This document shows, one piece after another, positions 11,568 to 24,118 of a stretch of DNA of 64,000 nucleotides. A program made the translations under genes and the position numbers. Within the stretch, counting starts at the first letter, position 1. Each line of letters starts with the position of its first letter. The notes under the pieces were generated by a model. The model saw nothing but the letters and a program-made list of their open reading frames with translations, searched no databases and was not told the origin of the DNA. The DNA is from Galeopsis tetrahit (lineage: Eukaryota > Streptophyta > Magnoliopsida > Lamiales > Lamiaceae), in contig OY776122.1 in assembly GCA_963675135.1 (NCBI GenBank), positions 20,338,881 through 20,402,880 of the forward strand, read 5' to 3'.

Positions 11568-14159
11568 TTGCCTCCTAGGTTTGCATCCCTCACTGAATTG
11601 GCCTTAGAATCAATTGTGTTGAGACGGTTTTTGAATTTGAGGCCTCGAGTGCGGAGTTTTTGACGTCGTCGCCCATAGCCAAATTGCGCGCACGCTTGTG
11701 CGCCGTTTTTACAAAGTTTTCAGATTGCCTCCCGGGTTTGAATTTCCCACTGAATTGGCCATAGAATCAATTGTGTCGAGAAAATTTTTGAATTTGAAGC
11801 CTCGGGTGCGAAGTTTTTTACGTCGTCGCCCATAGCCAAACTTGCGCGCATGGATGTTTGCCGTTTTTACAAAGTTTTCAGATTGCCTCCTAGGTTTGCA
11901 TCCCTTACTGAATTGGCCTTAGAATCAATTGTGTCGAGACGGTTTTTGAATTTGAGGCCTCGGGTGCAGTGTTTTTGACGTCGTCGCCCATAGCCAAATT
12001 GCGCGCATGCTTGTGTGTCGTTTTTACAATGTTTTCAGATTGCCTCTTGGGTTTGCATTTCCCACTGAATTGACCATAGAATCAATTGTGTCGAGAAAGT
12101 TTTTGAATTTGAGGCCTCGGGTGCGAAGTTTTTGACGTCGTCGACCATAGCCAAACTTGCGCGCATGGATGTTTGCCGTTTTACAAAGTTTTCAGATTGC
12201 CTCGAAGGTTTGCATCCCTCACTGAATTGGACAAAGAATCAATTGTGTCGAGACGGTTTTTGAATTTGAGGCCTCGGGTGTAGAGTTTTTGACGTCGTCG
12301 CCCATAGCCAAACTTGCGCGTATGGTTGTGTGCAGTTTTTACAAAGTTTTTAGATTATCTTCCGGGTTTTCATCCCTCACTGAATTGGCCATAGAATCAA
12401 TTGTATCGAGACGGTTTTTGAATTTGTGGCCTCGGGTGCAGAGTTTTTGACGTCGTCGCCCATAGCCAAATTGCGCGCATGCTTGTGCGCCGTTTTTACA
12501 AAGTTTTCAGATTGACTCCCGGGTTTGCATTTCCCACTGAATTGGCCATAGAATCAATTGTGTCGAGAAAGTTTTTGTATTTGAGGCCTCGGGTGTGAAG
12601 TTTTTGACGTCGTCGCCCATAGCCAAACTTGCGCGCATGGATGTTTGCCGTTTTTACAAAGTTTTCAGATTGCCTCCTAGGTTTGCATCCCTCACTGAAT
12701 TGTCTTAGAATCAATTGTGTCGAGACGGTTTTTGAATTTGAGGCCTCGGGTGCAGAGTTTTTGACGTCGTCACCCATAGCCAAATTGCTCGCACGCTTGT
12801 GCGCCGTTTTTACAAAGCTTTCAGATTGCCTCTCGGGTTTGCACTTCCAGCTGAATTGGCCATAGAATTAATTATGTCGAGAATTTTTTTGAATTTGAGG
12901 CCTCGGGTGCGGAGTTTTTGACGTCGTCGCCCATAGCCAAACTTGCGCGCATGGTTGTGTGCCGTTTTTACAAAGTTTTCAAATTGCCTCCCAGGTTTGC
13001 ATCCCTCACTGAATTGGCCATAGAATCAATTGTGTCGAGACGGTTTTTGAATTTGAGGTCTCGGGTGCGGAGTTTTTGACGTCGTCGACCATAGCCAAAT
13101 TGTGCGCACGCTTGTGCGCCATTTTTACAAAGTTTTCAGATTGCCTCCCGGGTTTGAATTTCCCACTGAATTGGCCATAGAATCAATTGTGTCGAGAAAG
13201 TTTTTGAATTTGAGGCCTCGGGTGCGGAGTTTTTGACGTCGTCGCCCATAGCCAAACTTGCGCGCATGGTTGTGTGCCGTTTTTACAAAGTTTTCAGATT
13301 GCCTCCCAGATTTGCATCCCCCACTGAATTGGCCATAAAATCAATTGTGTCGAGGCAGTTTTTGAATTTGAGGCCTCGGGTGCGGAGTTTTTGACGTCGT
13401 CGCCAATAGCCAAATTGCGCGCACGCTTGTGCGCCGTTTTTACAAAGTTTTCAGATTGCCTCTCGGGTTTGCATTTCCAGCTGAATTGGCCATAGAATCA
13501 ATTGTGTCGAGAATTTTTTTGAATTTGAGGCCTCGGGTGCGGAGTTTTTGACGTCGTCGCCCATAACCAAACTTGCGCGCATGGTTGTGTGCCGTTTTTA
13601 CAAAGTTTTCAGATTGCCTCCCAGGTTTGCATCCCTCACTGAATTGGCCATAGAATCAATTGTGTCGAGACGACTTTTGAATTTGAGGCCTCGGGTGCGG
13701 AGTTTTTGACGTCGTCGCCCATAGCCAAATTACACGCACGCTTGTGTGTCGTTTTTACAAAGTTTTCCGATTGCCTCTCGGGTTTGCATTTCCAGCTGAA
13801 TTGGCTATAGAATCAATTGTGTCGAGAAATTTTTTGAATTTGAGGCCTCGGGTGCGGAGTTTTTGACGTCGTCACCCATAGCCAAACTTGCGCGCATGGT
13901 TGTGTGCCGTTTTTACAAAGTTTTTAGATTGCCTCCTAGGTTTGCATCCCTCACTGAATTGGCCATAGAATCAATTGTGTCGAGACGGTTTTTGAATTTG
14001 AGGCCTCGGGTGTAGAGTTTTTGACGTCGTCGCCCATAGCCAAATTGCGCGCATGCTTCTGCACCGTTTTTACAAAGTTTTTAGATTGCCTCCCAGGTTT
14101 GCATCCCTCACTGAATTGGCCTTAGAATCAATTGTGTCAAGACGGTTTTTGAATTTGAG

Positions 14160-14317
14160 GCCTCGGGTGCAGAGTTTTTGACGTCGTCGCCCATAGCCAA
14201 ACTTGCGCGCATGCTTGTGCGCCGTTTTTACAAAGTTTTCAGATTGCCTCCCGGGTTTGCATTCCCCACTGAATTGGCCATAGAATCAATTGTGTCGAGA
14301 AAGTTTTTGAATTTGAG
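14160..14317 (+). repeat. Hybrid monomer, A left end joined to B
   Basis: The copy has the A sequence aaacttgcgcgcatg, then continues as B: cttgtgcgccg, cccgggtttgcattcc and gagaaag. The monomer before it is the reciprocal combination: B left half, then A right half with ggccttagaatc and gtcaagacgg. The same pair of hybrids recurs near 19.2-19.5, 22.5-22.8 and 33.4-33.7 kb. Confidence 0.7.
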
Positions 14318-15430
14318 GCCTCGGGTGCGATGTTTTTGACGTCGTCGCCCATACCCAAACTTGCACGCATGGTTGTGTGCCGTTTTTACAAAGTTTTCAG
14401 ATTGCCTCCCAGGTTTGCATCCCCCACTGAATTGGCAATAGAATCAATTGTGTCGAGACGGTTTTTGAATTTGAGGCCTCGGGTGCAGAGTTTTTGACGT
14501 CGTCGTCCATAGCCAAATTGCGCGCATGCTTGTGCGCCGTTTTTACAAAGTTTTCAGATTGCCTCCCGGGTTTGCATTCCCCACTGAATTGGCCATAGAA
14601 TCAATTGTGTCGAGAAAGTTTTTGAATTTGAGGCCTCGGGTGCGATTTTTTTGACGTCGTCGCCCATACCCAAACTTGCGCGCATGGTTGTGTGCCGTTT
14701 TAACAAAGTTTTCAGATTGCCTCCCAGGTTTGCATCCCTCACTGAATTGGCCATAGAATCAATTGTGTCGAGACGGTTTTTGAGTTTGAGGCCTCGGGTG
14801 CAGAGTTTTTGACGTCGTCGTCCATAGCCAAATTGCGCGCACGCTTGTGCGCCGTTTTTACAAAGTTTTCAGATTGCCTCCCGGGTTTGCATTTCCCACT
14901 GAATTGGCCATAGAATCAATTGTGTCGAGAAAGTTTTTGAATTTGAGGCCTCGGGTGCGGAGTTTTTGACGTCGTCGACAATAGCCAAATTGCGCGCACG
15001 CTTGTGCGCCATTTTTACAAAGTTTTCAGATTGCCTCCCAGGTTTGAATTTCCTACTGAATTGGCCATAGAATCAATTGTGTCAAGAAAGTTTTTGAATT
15101 TGAGGCCTCGGGTGCTGAGTTTTTGACGTCGTCGCCCATAGCCAAACTTGCGCGCATGGTTGTGTGTCGTTTTTACAAAGTTTTCAGATTGCCTCGAAGG
15201 TTTGCATCCCTCACTGAATTGGCCATAGAATAAATTGTGTCGAGACGGTTTTGGAATTTGAGGCCTAGGGTGCGGAGATTTTGACGTCGTCGCCCATAGC
15301 CAAATTGCGCGCACGCTTGTGCGCCGTTTTTACAAAGTTTTCAGATTACCTCTCGGGTTTGCATTTCCCGCTGAATTGGCCATATAATCAATTGTGTCGA
15401 GAAATTTTTTGAATTTGAGGCCTCGGGTGA

Positions 15431-17057
15431 GGAGTTTTTGACGTCGTCGCCCATAGCCAAACTTGCGCGCATGGTTGTGTGCCGTTTTTACAATGTTTTC
15501 AGATTGCCTCTCAGGTTTGCATCCTTCACTGAATTGGCCATAGAATTAATTGTGTCGAGACGGTTTTGGAATTTGAGGCCTAGGGTGCGGAGATTTTGAC
15601 GTCGTCGCCCATAGCCAAATTGCGCGCACGCTTGTGCGCCGTTTTTACAAAGTTTTAAGATTACCTCTCGGTTTGCATTTCCCGCTGAATTGGCCATATA
15701 ATCAATTGTGTCGAGAAATTTTTTGAATTTGAGGCCTCGGGTGAGGAGTTTTTGACGTCGTCGCCCATAGCCAAACTTGCGCGCATGGTTGTGTGTCATT
15801 TTTACAAAGTTTTCAGATTGCCTCTCAGGTTAGCATTTCCAGCTGAATTGGCCATATAATCAATTGTGTTGAGAAAGTTTTTGAATTTGAGGCCTCGGGT
15901 GCGGAGTTTTTGACGTCGTCGCCCATAGCCAAACTTGCGCGCATGGTTGTGTGCCGTTTTTACAATGTTTTCAGATTGCCTCTCAGGTTTGCATCCTTCA
16001 CTGAATTGGCCATAGAATTAATTGTGTCGAGACGGTTTTGGAATTTGAGGCCTAGGGTGCAGAGATTTTCACGTCGTCGCCCATAGCCAAATTGCGCGCA
16101 CGCTTGTGCGCCGTTTTTACAAAGTTTTAAGATTACCTCTCGGGTTTGCATTTCCCGCTGAATTGGCCATATAATCAATTGTGTCGAGAAATTTTTTGAA
16201 TTTGAGGCCTCGGGTGCGGAGTTTTTGACGTCGTCGCCCATAGCCAAACTTGCGCGCATGGTTGTGTGCCGTTTTTACAATGTTTTCAGATTGCCTCTCA
16301 GGTTTGCATCCTTCACTGAATTGGCCATAGAATTAATTGTGTCGAGACGGTTTTGGAATTTGAGGCCTAGGGTGCGGAGATTTTGACGTCGTCGCCCATA
16401 GCCAAATTGCGCGCACGCTTGTGCGCCGTTTTTACAAAGTTTTAAGATTACCTCTCGGTTTGCATTTCCCGCTGAATTGGCCATATAATCAATTGTGTCG
16501 AGAAATTTTTTGAATTTGAGGCCTCGGGTGAGGAGTTTTTGACGTCGTCGCCCATAGCCAAACTTGCGCGCATGGTTGTGTGTCATTTTTACAAAGTTTT
16601 CAGATTGCCTCTCAGGTTAGCATTTCCAGCTGAATTGGCCATATAATCAATTGTGTTGAGAAAGTTTTTGAATTTGAGGCCTCGGGTGCGGAGTTTTTGA
16701 CGTCGTCGCCCATAGCCAAACTTGCGCGCATGGTTGTGTGCCGTTTTTACAATGTTTTCAGATTGCCTCTCAGGTTTGCATCCTTCACTGAATTGGCCAT
16801 AGAATTAATTGTGTCGAGACGGTTTTGGAATTTGAGGCCTAGGGTGCAGAGATTTTCACGTCGTCGCCCATAGCCAAATTGCGCGCACGCTTGTGCGCCG
16901 TTTTTACAAAGTTTTAAGATTACCTCTCGGGTTTGCATTTCCCGCTGAATTGGCCATATAATCAATTGTGTCGAGAAATTTTTTGAATTTGAGGCCTCGG
17001 GTGCGGAGTTTTTGACGTCGTCGCCCATAGCCAAACTTGCGCGCATGGTTGTGTGCC
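15431..17057 (+). repeat. Tandem duplication, period 787 bp (5 monomers)
   Basis: Sequence 15,431-16,270 repeats at 16,218-17,057. I saw almost no difference, apart from the edges (gtgaggag against gtgcggag at the left, gccgttttt against gccattttt at the right). The unit carries ggttttggaatttgagg, ggcctagggtgc and attaattgtgtcg. Five monomers is an odd number: the unit contains an A-left/B-right hybrid at 15,733-15,890 that restores phase. A third copy lies at about 19.5-20.35 kb, brought there by the 3,300-bp duplication. Confidence 0.92.
15733..15890 (+). repeat. Hybrid monomer, A left half and B right half
   Basis: The left part has aaacttgcgcgcatggttgt and the A length. The right part has gcatttccagctg, ccatataatc and gttgagaaag, which are B features. 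It is followed by another A monomer. The same hybrid recurs at about 16,520 and 19,820, following the 787-bp and 3,300-bp duplications. Confidence 0.75.
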
Positions 17058-18150
17058 ATTTTTACAAAGTTTTCAAATTGCCTCCCAGGTTTGCATCCCT
17101 CACTGAATTGGCCATAGAATCAATTGTGTCGTGACGGTTTTTGAATTTGAGGCCTCGGGTGCGGAGTTTTTGACGTCGTCACCCATAGCCAAATTTCGCG
17201 CACGCTTGTGTGCCATTTTTACAAAGTTTTCAAATTGCCTCCCAGGTTTGCATCCCTCACTGAATTGGCCATAGAATCAATTGTGTCGTGACGGTTTTTG
17301 AATTTGAGGCCTCGGGTGCGGAGTTTTTGACGTCGTCGACAATAGCCAACTTGCGCGCACGCTTGTGCGCCATTTTTACAAAGTTTTCAGATTGCCTCTC
17401 GGGTTTGCATTTCCCACTGAATTGGCCATAGAATCAATTGAGTCGTGAAAATTTTTGAATTTGAGGCCTCGGGTGCTGAGTTTTTGACGTCGTCGCCCAT
17501 AGCCAAACTTGCGCGCATGGTTGTGTGCCATTTTTTTTCAAATTGCCTCCCAGGTTTGCATCCCTCACTGAATTGGCCATAGAATCAATTGTGTCGTGAC
17601 GGTTTTTGAATTTGAGGCCTCGGGTGCGGAGTTTTTGACGTCGTCGACAATAGCCAAATTGCGCGCACGCTTGTGCGCCATTTTTACAAAGTTTTCAAAT
17701 TGCCTCCCAGGTTTGCATCCCTCACTGAATTGGCCATAGAATCAATTGTGTCGTGACGGTTTTTGAATTTGAGGCCTCGGGTGCGGAGTTTTTGACGTCG
17801 TCACCCATAGCCAAATTTCGCGCACGCTTGTGTGCCATTTTTACAAAGTTTTCAAATTGCCTCCCAGGTTTGCATCCCTCACTGAATTGGCCATAGAATC
17901 AATTGTGTCGTGACGGTTTTTGAATTTGAGGCCTCGGGTGCGGAGTTTTTGACGTCGTCGACAATAGCCAACTTGCGCGCACGCTTGTGCGCCATTGTTA
18001 CAAAGTTTTCAGATTGCCTCTCGGGTTTGCATTTCCCACTGAATTGGCCATAGAATTAATTGAGTCGTAAAAATTTTTGAATTTGAGGCCTCGGGTGCTG
18101 AGTTTTTGACGTCGTCGCCCATAGCCAAACTTGCGCGCATGGTTGTGTGT
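17056..18150 (+). repeat. Tandem duplication, period 622 bp (4 monomers minus a short deletion)
   Basis: Segment 17,056-17,528 matches 17,678-18,150. Both have ccatttttacaaag, gtcgtgacgg, cacccatagccaaatttcg, gacaatagccaacttgcg and gagtcgtgaaaa or gagtcgtaaaaa. A few substitutions separate the copies. The unit is short of 630 bp mainly because of the deletion that makes the eight-T run at 17,531. The whole structure recurs 3,300 bp later at about 20,356-21,450. Confidence 0.85.
17531..17538 (+). other. 7-bp deletion leaving a T8 run
   Basis: The normal stretch is TTTTT, then ACAAAG, then TTTT. Here it is replaced by eight T between cca and caaattgcc, a loss of seven bases most easily explained by slippage between the two T tracts. 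The same derived allele is present at 20,831 (through the 3,300-bp duplication) and at 23,187, so it marks common descent of three monomers. Confidence 0.85.
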
Positions 18151-21100
18151 CGTTTTTACAAAGTTTTCAGATTGCCTCGAAGGTTTGCATCCCTCACTGA
18201 ATTGGCCATAGAATAAATTGTGTCGAGACGGTTTTTGAATTTGAGGCCTCGGGTGTAGAGTTTTTGACGTCGTCGCCCATAGCCAAATTGCGCGCATGCT
18301 TCTGCGCCATTTTTACAAAGTTTTCAGATTACCCCCCGGGTTTGCATTTCCCACTGAATTGGCCATAGAATCAATTGTATTGAGAAAGTTTTTGAATTTG
18401 AGGCCTCGGGTGCGGAGTTTTTGACGTCGTCGCCCATAGCCAAACTTGCGCGCATGGTTGTGTGCCGTTTTTACAATGTTTTCAAATTGCCTCTCAGGTT
18501 TGCATCCTTCACTGAATTGGTCATAGAATTAATTGTGTCGAGACGGTTTTGGAATTTGAGGCCTAGGGTGCGGAGATTTTGACGTCGTCGCCCATAGCCA
18601 AATTGCGCGCACACTTGTGCGCCGTTTTTACAAAGTTTTCAGATTACCTCTCGGGTTTGCATTTCCCGCTGAATTGGCCATATAATCAATTGTGTCGAGA
18701 AATTTTTTGAATTTGAGGCCTCGGGTGAGGAGTTTTTGACGTCGTCGCCCATAGCCAAACTTGCGCGCATGGTTGTGTGTCATTTTTACAAAGTTTTCAG
18801 ATTGCCTCCCAGGTTAGCATCCTTCACTGAATTGACCATAAAATCAATTGTGTCGAGACAGTTTTTGAATTTGAGGCCTCGGGTGCGGAGTTTTTGACGT
18901 CGTCACCCATAGCCAAATTGCGCGCACGCTTGTGCTTCCGTTTTTACAAAGCTTTCAGATTGCCTCTCCGGTTTGCATTTCCAGCTGAATTGGCCATAGA
19001 ATCAATTATGACGAGAATTTTTTTGAATTTGAGGCCTCGGGTGCGGAGTTTTTGACGTCGTCGCCCATAGCCAAACTTGCGCGCATGGTTGTGTGCCGTT
19101 TTTACAAAGTTTTCAAATTGCCTCCCAGGTTTGCATCCCTCTCTGAATTGGCCATAGAATCAATTGTGTCGAGACGGTTTTTGAATTTGAGGCCTCGGGT
19201 GTAGAGTTTTTGACGTCGTCGCCCATAGCCAAATTGCGCGCATGCTTCTGCGCCGTTTTTACAAAGTTTTCAGATTGCCTCCCAGGTTTGCATCCCTCAC
19301 TGAATTGGCCTTAGAATCAATTGTGTCAAGACGGTTTTTGAATTTGAGGCCTCGGGTGCAGAGTTTTTGACGTCGTCGCCCATAGCCAAACTTGCACGCA
19401 TGCTTGTGCGCCGTTTTTACAAAGTTTTCAGATTGCCTCCAGGGTTTGCATTCCCCACTTAATTGGCCATAGAATCAATTGTGTCGAGAAAGTTTTTGAA
19501 TTTGAGGCCTCGGGTGCAATGTTTTTGACGTCGTCGCCCATAGCCAAACTTGCGCGCATGGTTGTGTGCCGTTTTTACAATGTTTTCAGATTGCCTCTCA
19601 GGTTTGCATCCTTCACTGAATTGGCCATAGAATTAATTGTGTCGAGACGGTTTTGGAATTTGAGGCCTAGGGTGCGGAGATTTTGACGTCGTCGCCCATA
19701 GCCAAATTGCGCGCACGCTTGTGCGCCGTTTTTACAAAGTTTTAAGATTACCTCTCGGTTTGCATTTCCCGCTGAATTGGCCATATAATCAATTGTGTCG
19801 AGAAATTTTTTGAATTTGAGGCCTCGGGTGAGGAGTTTTTGACGTCGTCGCCCATAGCCAAACTTGCGCGCATGGTTGTGTGTCATTTTTACAAAGTTTT
19901 CAGATTGCCTCTCAGGTTAGCATTTCCAGCTGAATTGGCCATATAATCAATTGTGTTGAGAAAGTTTTTGAATTTGAGGCCTCGGGTGCGGAGTTTTTGA
20001 CGTCGTCGCCCATAGCCAAACTTGCGCGCATGGTTGTGTGCCGTTTTTACAATGTTTTCAGATTGCCTCTCAGGTTTGCATCCTTCACTGAATTGGCCAT
20101 AGAATTAATTGTGTCGAGACGGTTTTGGAATTTGAGGCCTAGGGTGCAGAGATTTTCACGTCGTCGCCCATAGCCAAATTGCGCGCACGCTTGTGCGCCG
20201 TTTTTACAAAGTTTTAAGATTACCTCTCGGGTTTGCATTTCCCGCTGAATTGGCCATATAATCAATTGTGTCGAGAAATTTTTTGAATTTGAGGCCTCGG
20301 GTGCGGAGTTTTTGACGTCGTCGCCCATAGCCAAACTTGCGCGCATGGTTGTGTGCCATTTTTACAAAGTTTTCAAATTGCCTCCCAGGTTTGCATCCCT
20401 CACTGAATTGGCCATAGAATCAATTGTGTCGTGACGGTTTTTGAATTTGAGGCCTCGGGTGCGGAGTTTTTGACGTCGTCACCCATAGCCAAATTTCGCG
20501 CACGCTTGTGTGCCATTTTTACAAAGTTTTCAAATTGCCTCCCAGGTTTGCATCCCTCACTGAATTGGCCATAGAATCAATTGTGTCGTGACGGTTTTTG
20601 AATTTGAGGCCTCGGGTGCGGAGTTTTTGACGTCGTCGACAATAGCCAACTTGCGCGCACGCTTGTGCGCCATTTTTACAAAGTTTTCAGATTGCCTCTC
20701 GGGTTTGCATTTCCCACTGAATTGGCCATAGAATCAATTGAGTCGTGAAAATTTTTGAATTTGAGGCCTCGGGTGCTGAGTTTTTGACGTCGTCGCCCAT
20801 AGCCAAACTTGCGCGCATGGTTGTGTGCCATTTTTTTTCAAATTGCCTCCCAGGTTTGCATCCCTCACTGAATTGGCCATAGAATCAATTGTGTCGTGAC
20901 GGTTTTTGAATTTGAGGCCTCGGGTGCGGAGTTTTTGACGTCGTCGACAATAGCCAAATTGCGCGCACGCTTGTGCGCCATTTTTACAAAGTTTTCAAAT
21001 TGCCTCCCAGGTTTGCATCCCTCACTGAATTGGCCATAGAATCAATTGTGTCGTGACGGTTTTTGAATTTGAGGCCTCGGGTGCGGAGTTTTTGACGTCG

Positions 21101-24100
21101 TCACCCATAGCCAAATTTCGCGCACGCTTGTGTGCCATTTTTACAAAGTTTTCAAATTGCCTCCCAGGTTTGCATCCCTCACTGAATTGGCCATAGAATC
21201 AATTGTGTCGTGACGGTTTTTGAATTTGAGGCCTCGGGTGCGGAGTTTTTGACGTCGTCGACAATAGCCAACTTGCGCGCACGCTTGTGCGCCATTGTTA
21301 CAAAGTTTTCAGATTGCCTCTCGGGTTTGCATTTCCCACTGAATTGGCCATAGAATTAATTGAGTCGTAAAAATTTTTGAATTTGAGGCCTCGGGTGCTG
21401 AGTTTTTGACGTCGTCGCCCATAGCCAAACTTGCGCGCATGGTTGTGTGTCGTTTTTACAAAGTTTTCAGATTGCCTCGAAGGTTTGCATCCCTCACTGA
21501 ATTGGCCATAGAATAAATTGTGTCGAGACGGTTTTTGAATTTGAGGCCTCGGGTGTAGAGTTTTTGACGTCGTCGCCCATAGCCAAATTGCGCGCATGCT
21601 TCTGCGCCATTTTTACAAAGTTTTCAGATTACCCCCCGGGTTTGCATTTCCCACTGAATTGGCCATAGAATCAATTGTATTGAGAAAGTTTTTGAATTTG
21701 AGGCCTCGGGTGCGGAGTTTTTGACGTCGTCGCCCATAGCCAAACTTGCGCGCATGGTTGTGTGCCGTTTTTACAATGTTTTCAAATTGCCTCTCAGGTT
21801 TGCATCCTTCACTGAATTGGTCATAGAATTAATTGTGTCGAGACGGTTTTGGAATTTGAGGCCTAGGGTGCGGAGATTTTGACGTCGTCGCCCATAGCCA
21901 AATTGCGCGCACACTTGTGCGCCGTTTTTACAAAGTTTTCAGATTACCTCTCGGGTTTGCATTTCCCGCTGAATTGGCCATATAATCAATTGTGTCGAGA
22001 AATTTTTTGAATTTGAGGCCTCGGGTGAGGAGTTTTTGACGTCGTCGCCCATAGCCAAACTTGCGCGCATGGTTGTGTGTCATTTTTACAAAGTTTTCAG
22101 ATTGCCTCCCAGGTTAGCATCCTTCACTGAATTGACCATAAAATCAATTGTGTCGAGACAGTTTTTGAATTTGAGGCCTCGGGTGCGGAGTTTTTGACGT
22201 CGTCACCCATAGCCAAATTGCGCGCACGCTTGTGCTTCCGTTTTTACAAAGCTTTCAGATTGCCTCTCCGGTTTGCATTTCCAGCTGAATTGGCCATAGA
22301 ATCAATTATGACGAGAATTTTTTTGAATTTGAGGCCTCGGGTGCGGAGTTTTTGACGTCGTCGCCCATAGCCAAACTTGCGCGCATGGTTGTGTGCCGTT
22401 TTTACAAAGTTTTCAAATTGCCTCCCAGGTTTGCATCCCTCTCTGAATTGGCCATAGAATCAATTGTGTCGAGACGGTTTTTGAATTTGAGGCCTCGGGT
22501 GTAGAGTTTTTGACGTCGTCGCCCATAGCCAAATTGCGCGCATGCTTCTGCGCCGTTTTTACAAAGTTTTCAGATTGCCTCCCAGGTTTGCATCCCTCAC
22601 TGAATTGGCCTTAGAATCAATTGTGTCAAGACGGTTTTTGAATTTGAGGCCTCGGGTGCAGAGTTTTTGACGTCGTCGCCCATAGCCAAACTTGCACGCA
22701 TGCTTGTGCGCCGTTTTTACAAAGTTTTCAGATTGCCTCCAGGGTTTGCATTCCCCACTTAATTGGCCATAGAATCAATTGTGTCGAGAAAGTTTTTGAA
22801 TTTGAGGCCTCGGGTGCAATGTTTTTGACGTCGTCGCCCATAGCCAAACTTGCGCGCATGGTTGTGTGCCGTTTTTACAATGTTTTCAGATTGCATCTCA
22901 GGTTAGCATCCTTCACTGAATTGGCCATAGAATCAATTGTGTCGAGACGGTTTTGGAATTTGAGGCCTAGGGTGCGGAGATTTTGACGTCGTCGCCCATA
23001 GCCAAATTGCGCGCACGCTTGTGCGCCGTTTTTACAAAGTTTTCAGATTACCTCTCGGGTTTGCATTTCCAGCTGAATTGGCCATATAATCAATTGTGTC
23101 GAGAAATTTTTTGAATTTGAGGCCTCGGGTGCGGAGTTTTTGACGTCGTCGCCCATAGCCAAACTTGCGCGCATGGTTGTGTGCCATTTTTTTTCAAATT
23201 GCCTCCCAGGTTTGCATCCCTCACTGAATTGGCCATAGAATCAATTGTGTCGTGACGGTTTTTGAATTTGAGGCCTCGGGTGCGGAGTTTTTGACGTCGT
23301 CGACAATAGCCAAATTGCGCGCACGCTTGTGCGCCATTTTTACAAAGTTTTCAGATTGCCTCCCGGGTTTGAATTTCCCACTGAATTGGCCATAGAATCA
23401 ATTGTGTCAAGAAAGTTTTTGAATTTGAGGCCTCGGGTGAGGAGTTTTTGACGTCGTCGCCCATAGCCAAACTTGCGCCCATGGTTGTGTGTCGTTTTTA
23501 CAAATCTTTCAGATTGCCTCCCAGGTTTGCATCCCTCACTGAATTGGCCATAAAATCAATTGTGTCGAGACAGTTTTTGAATTTGAGGCCTCGGGTGCGG
23601 AGTTTTTTACGTCGTCATCCATAGCCAAATTGCGCGCACGCTTGTGCGCCGTTTTTACAAAGTTTTCAGATTGCCTCCCGGGTTTGCATTTCCCACTGAA
23701 TTGGCCATAGAATCAATTGTGTCGAGAAAGTTTTTGAATTTCTGGCCTCGGGTGCGGAGTTTTTGACGTCGTCGACAATACCCAAATTGCGCGCACGCTT
23801 GTGCTCCATTTTTACAAAGTTTTCAGATTGCCTCCCGGGTTTGAATTTCCCACTGAATTGGCCATATAATCAATTGTGTCAAGAAAGTTTTTGAATTTGA
23901 GGCCTCGGGTGAGGAGTTTTTGACGTCGTCGCCCATAGCCAAACTTGCGCGCATGGTTGTGTGTCGTTTTTACAAATCTTTCAGATTGCCTCCCAGGTTT
24001 GCATCCCTCACTGAATTGGCCATAAAATTAATTGTGTCGAGACAGTTTTTGAATTTAAGGCCTCGGGTGCGGAGTTTTTGACATCGTCACCCATAGCCAA

Positions 24101-24118
24101 ATTGCGCGCACGCTTGTG

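Larger units (their letters stand above)
1..12900 (+). repeat. Satellite domain I
   Basis: Most dimers here share variants that are rare later in the window: ggatgtttgcc in the A middle, cctcctagg, ggccttagaatc, ctcgagtgcgaag at A starts, and B monomers with gaatttcccactaaattgg and ccatataatc. A further A-like class has gtgcagttttt and attgtcttccggg. The domain ends gradually: tttccagctg-type B monomers appear from about 12.85 kb. The exception is a block at about 2.67-4.31 kb that belongs to the later subfamily. No gene is present. Confidence 0.75.
16221..22894 (+). repeat. Tandem duplication, period 3,300 bp (21 monomers), apparently identical copies
   Basis: Sequence from 16,221 repeats from 19,521 at exactly 3,300 bp. 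The lines I compared match without exception, including rare markers: the eight-T run at 17,531 and 20,831, attaccccccggg at about 18,331 and 21,631, gtgcttccg, tatgacgagaat, and ctctgaattgg at 19,141 and 22,441. Identity begins after gcgga/gcaat at 16,219/19,519 and ends at 22,895, where ttgcctctc becomes ttgcatctc. This is the largest and cleanest recent amplification in the first half of the window. Confidence 0.95.

Noticed and set aside
15488..15799. 103-codon open frame on the minus strand, repeated at 16,275 and 19,575
   Set aside because: It lies inside satellite monomers, is about one dimer long, and recurs only because the 787- and 3,300-bp units were copied. No start context, domain or codon signature supports a gene.
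16221..22894. Assembly artefact as the sole explanation for the 3,300-bp identity
   Set aside because: It cannot be excluded from sequence alone. It is not adopted because similar near-perfect duplications with different periods occur throughout, as expected for satellites, and the unit ends at clear variant differences.
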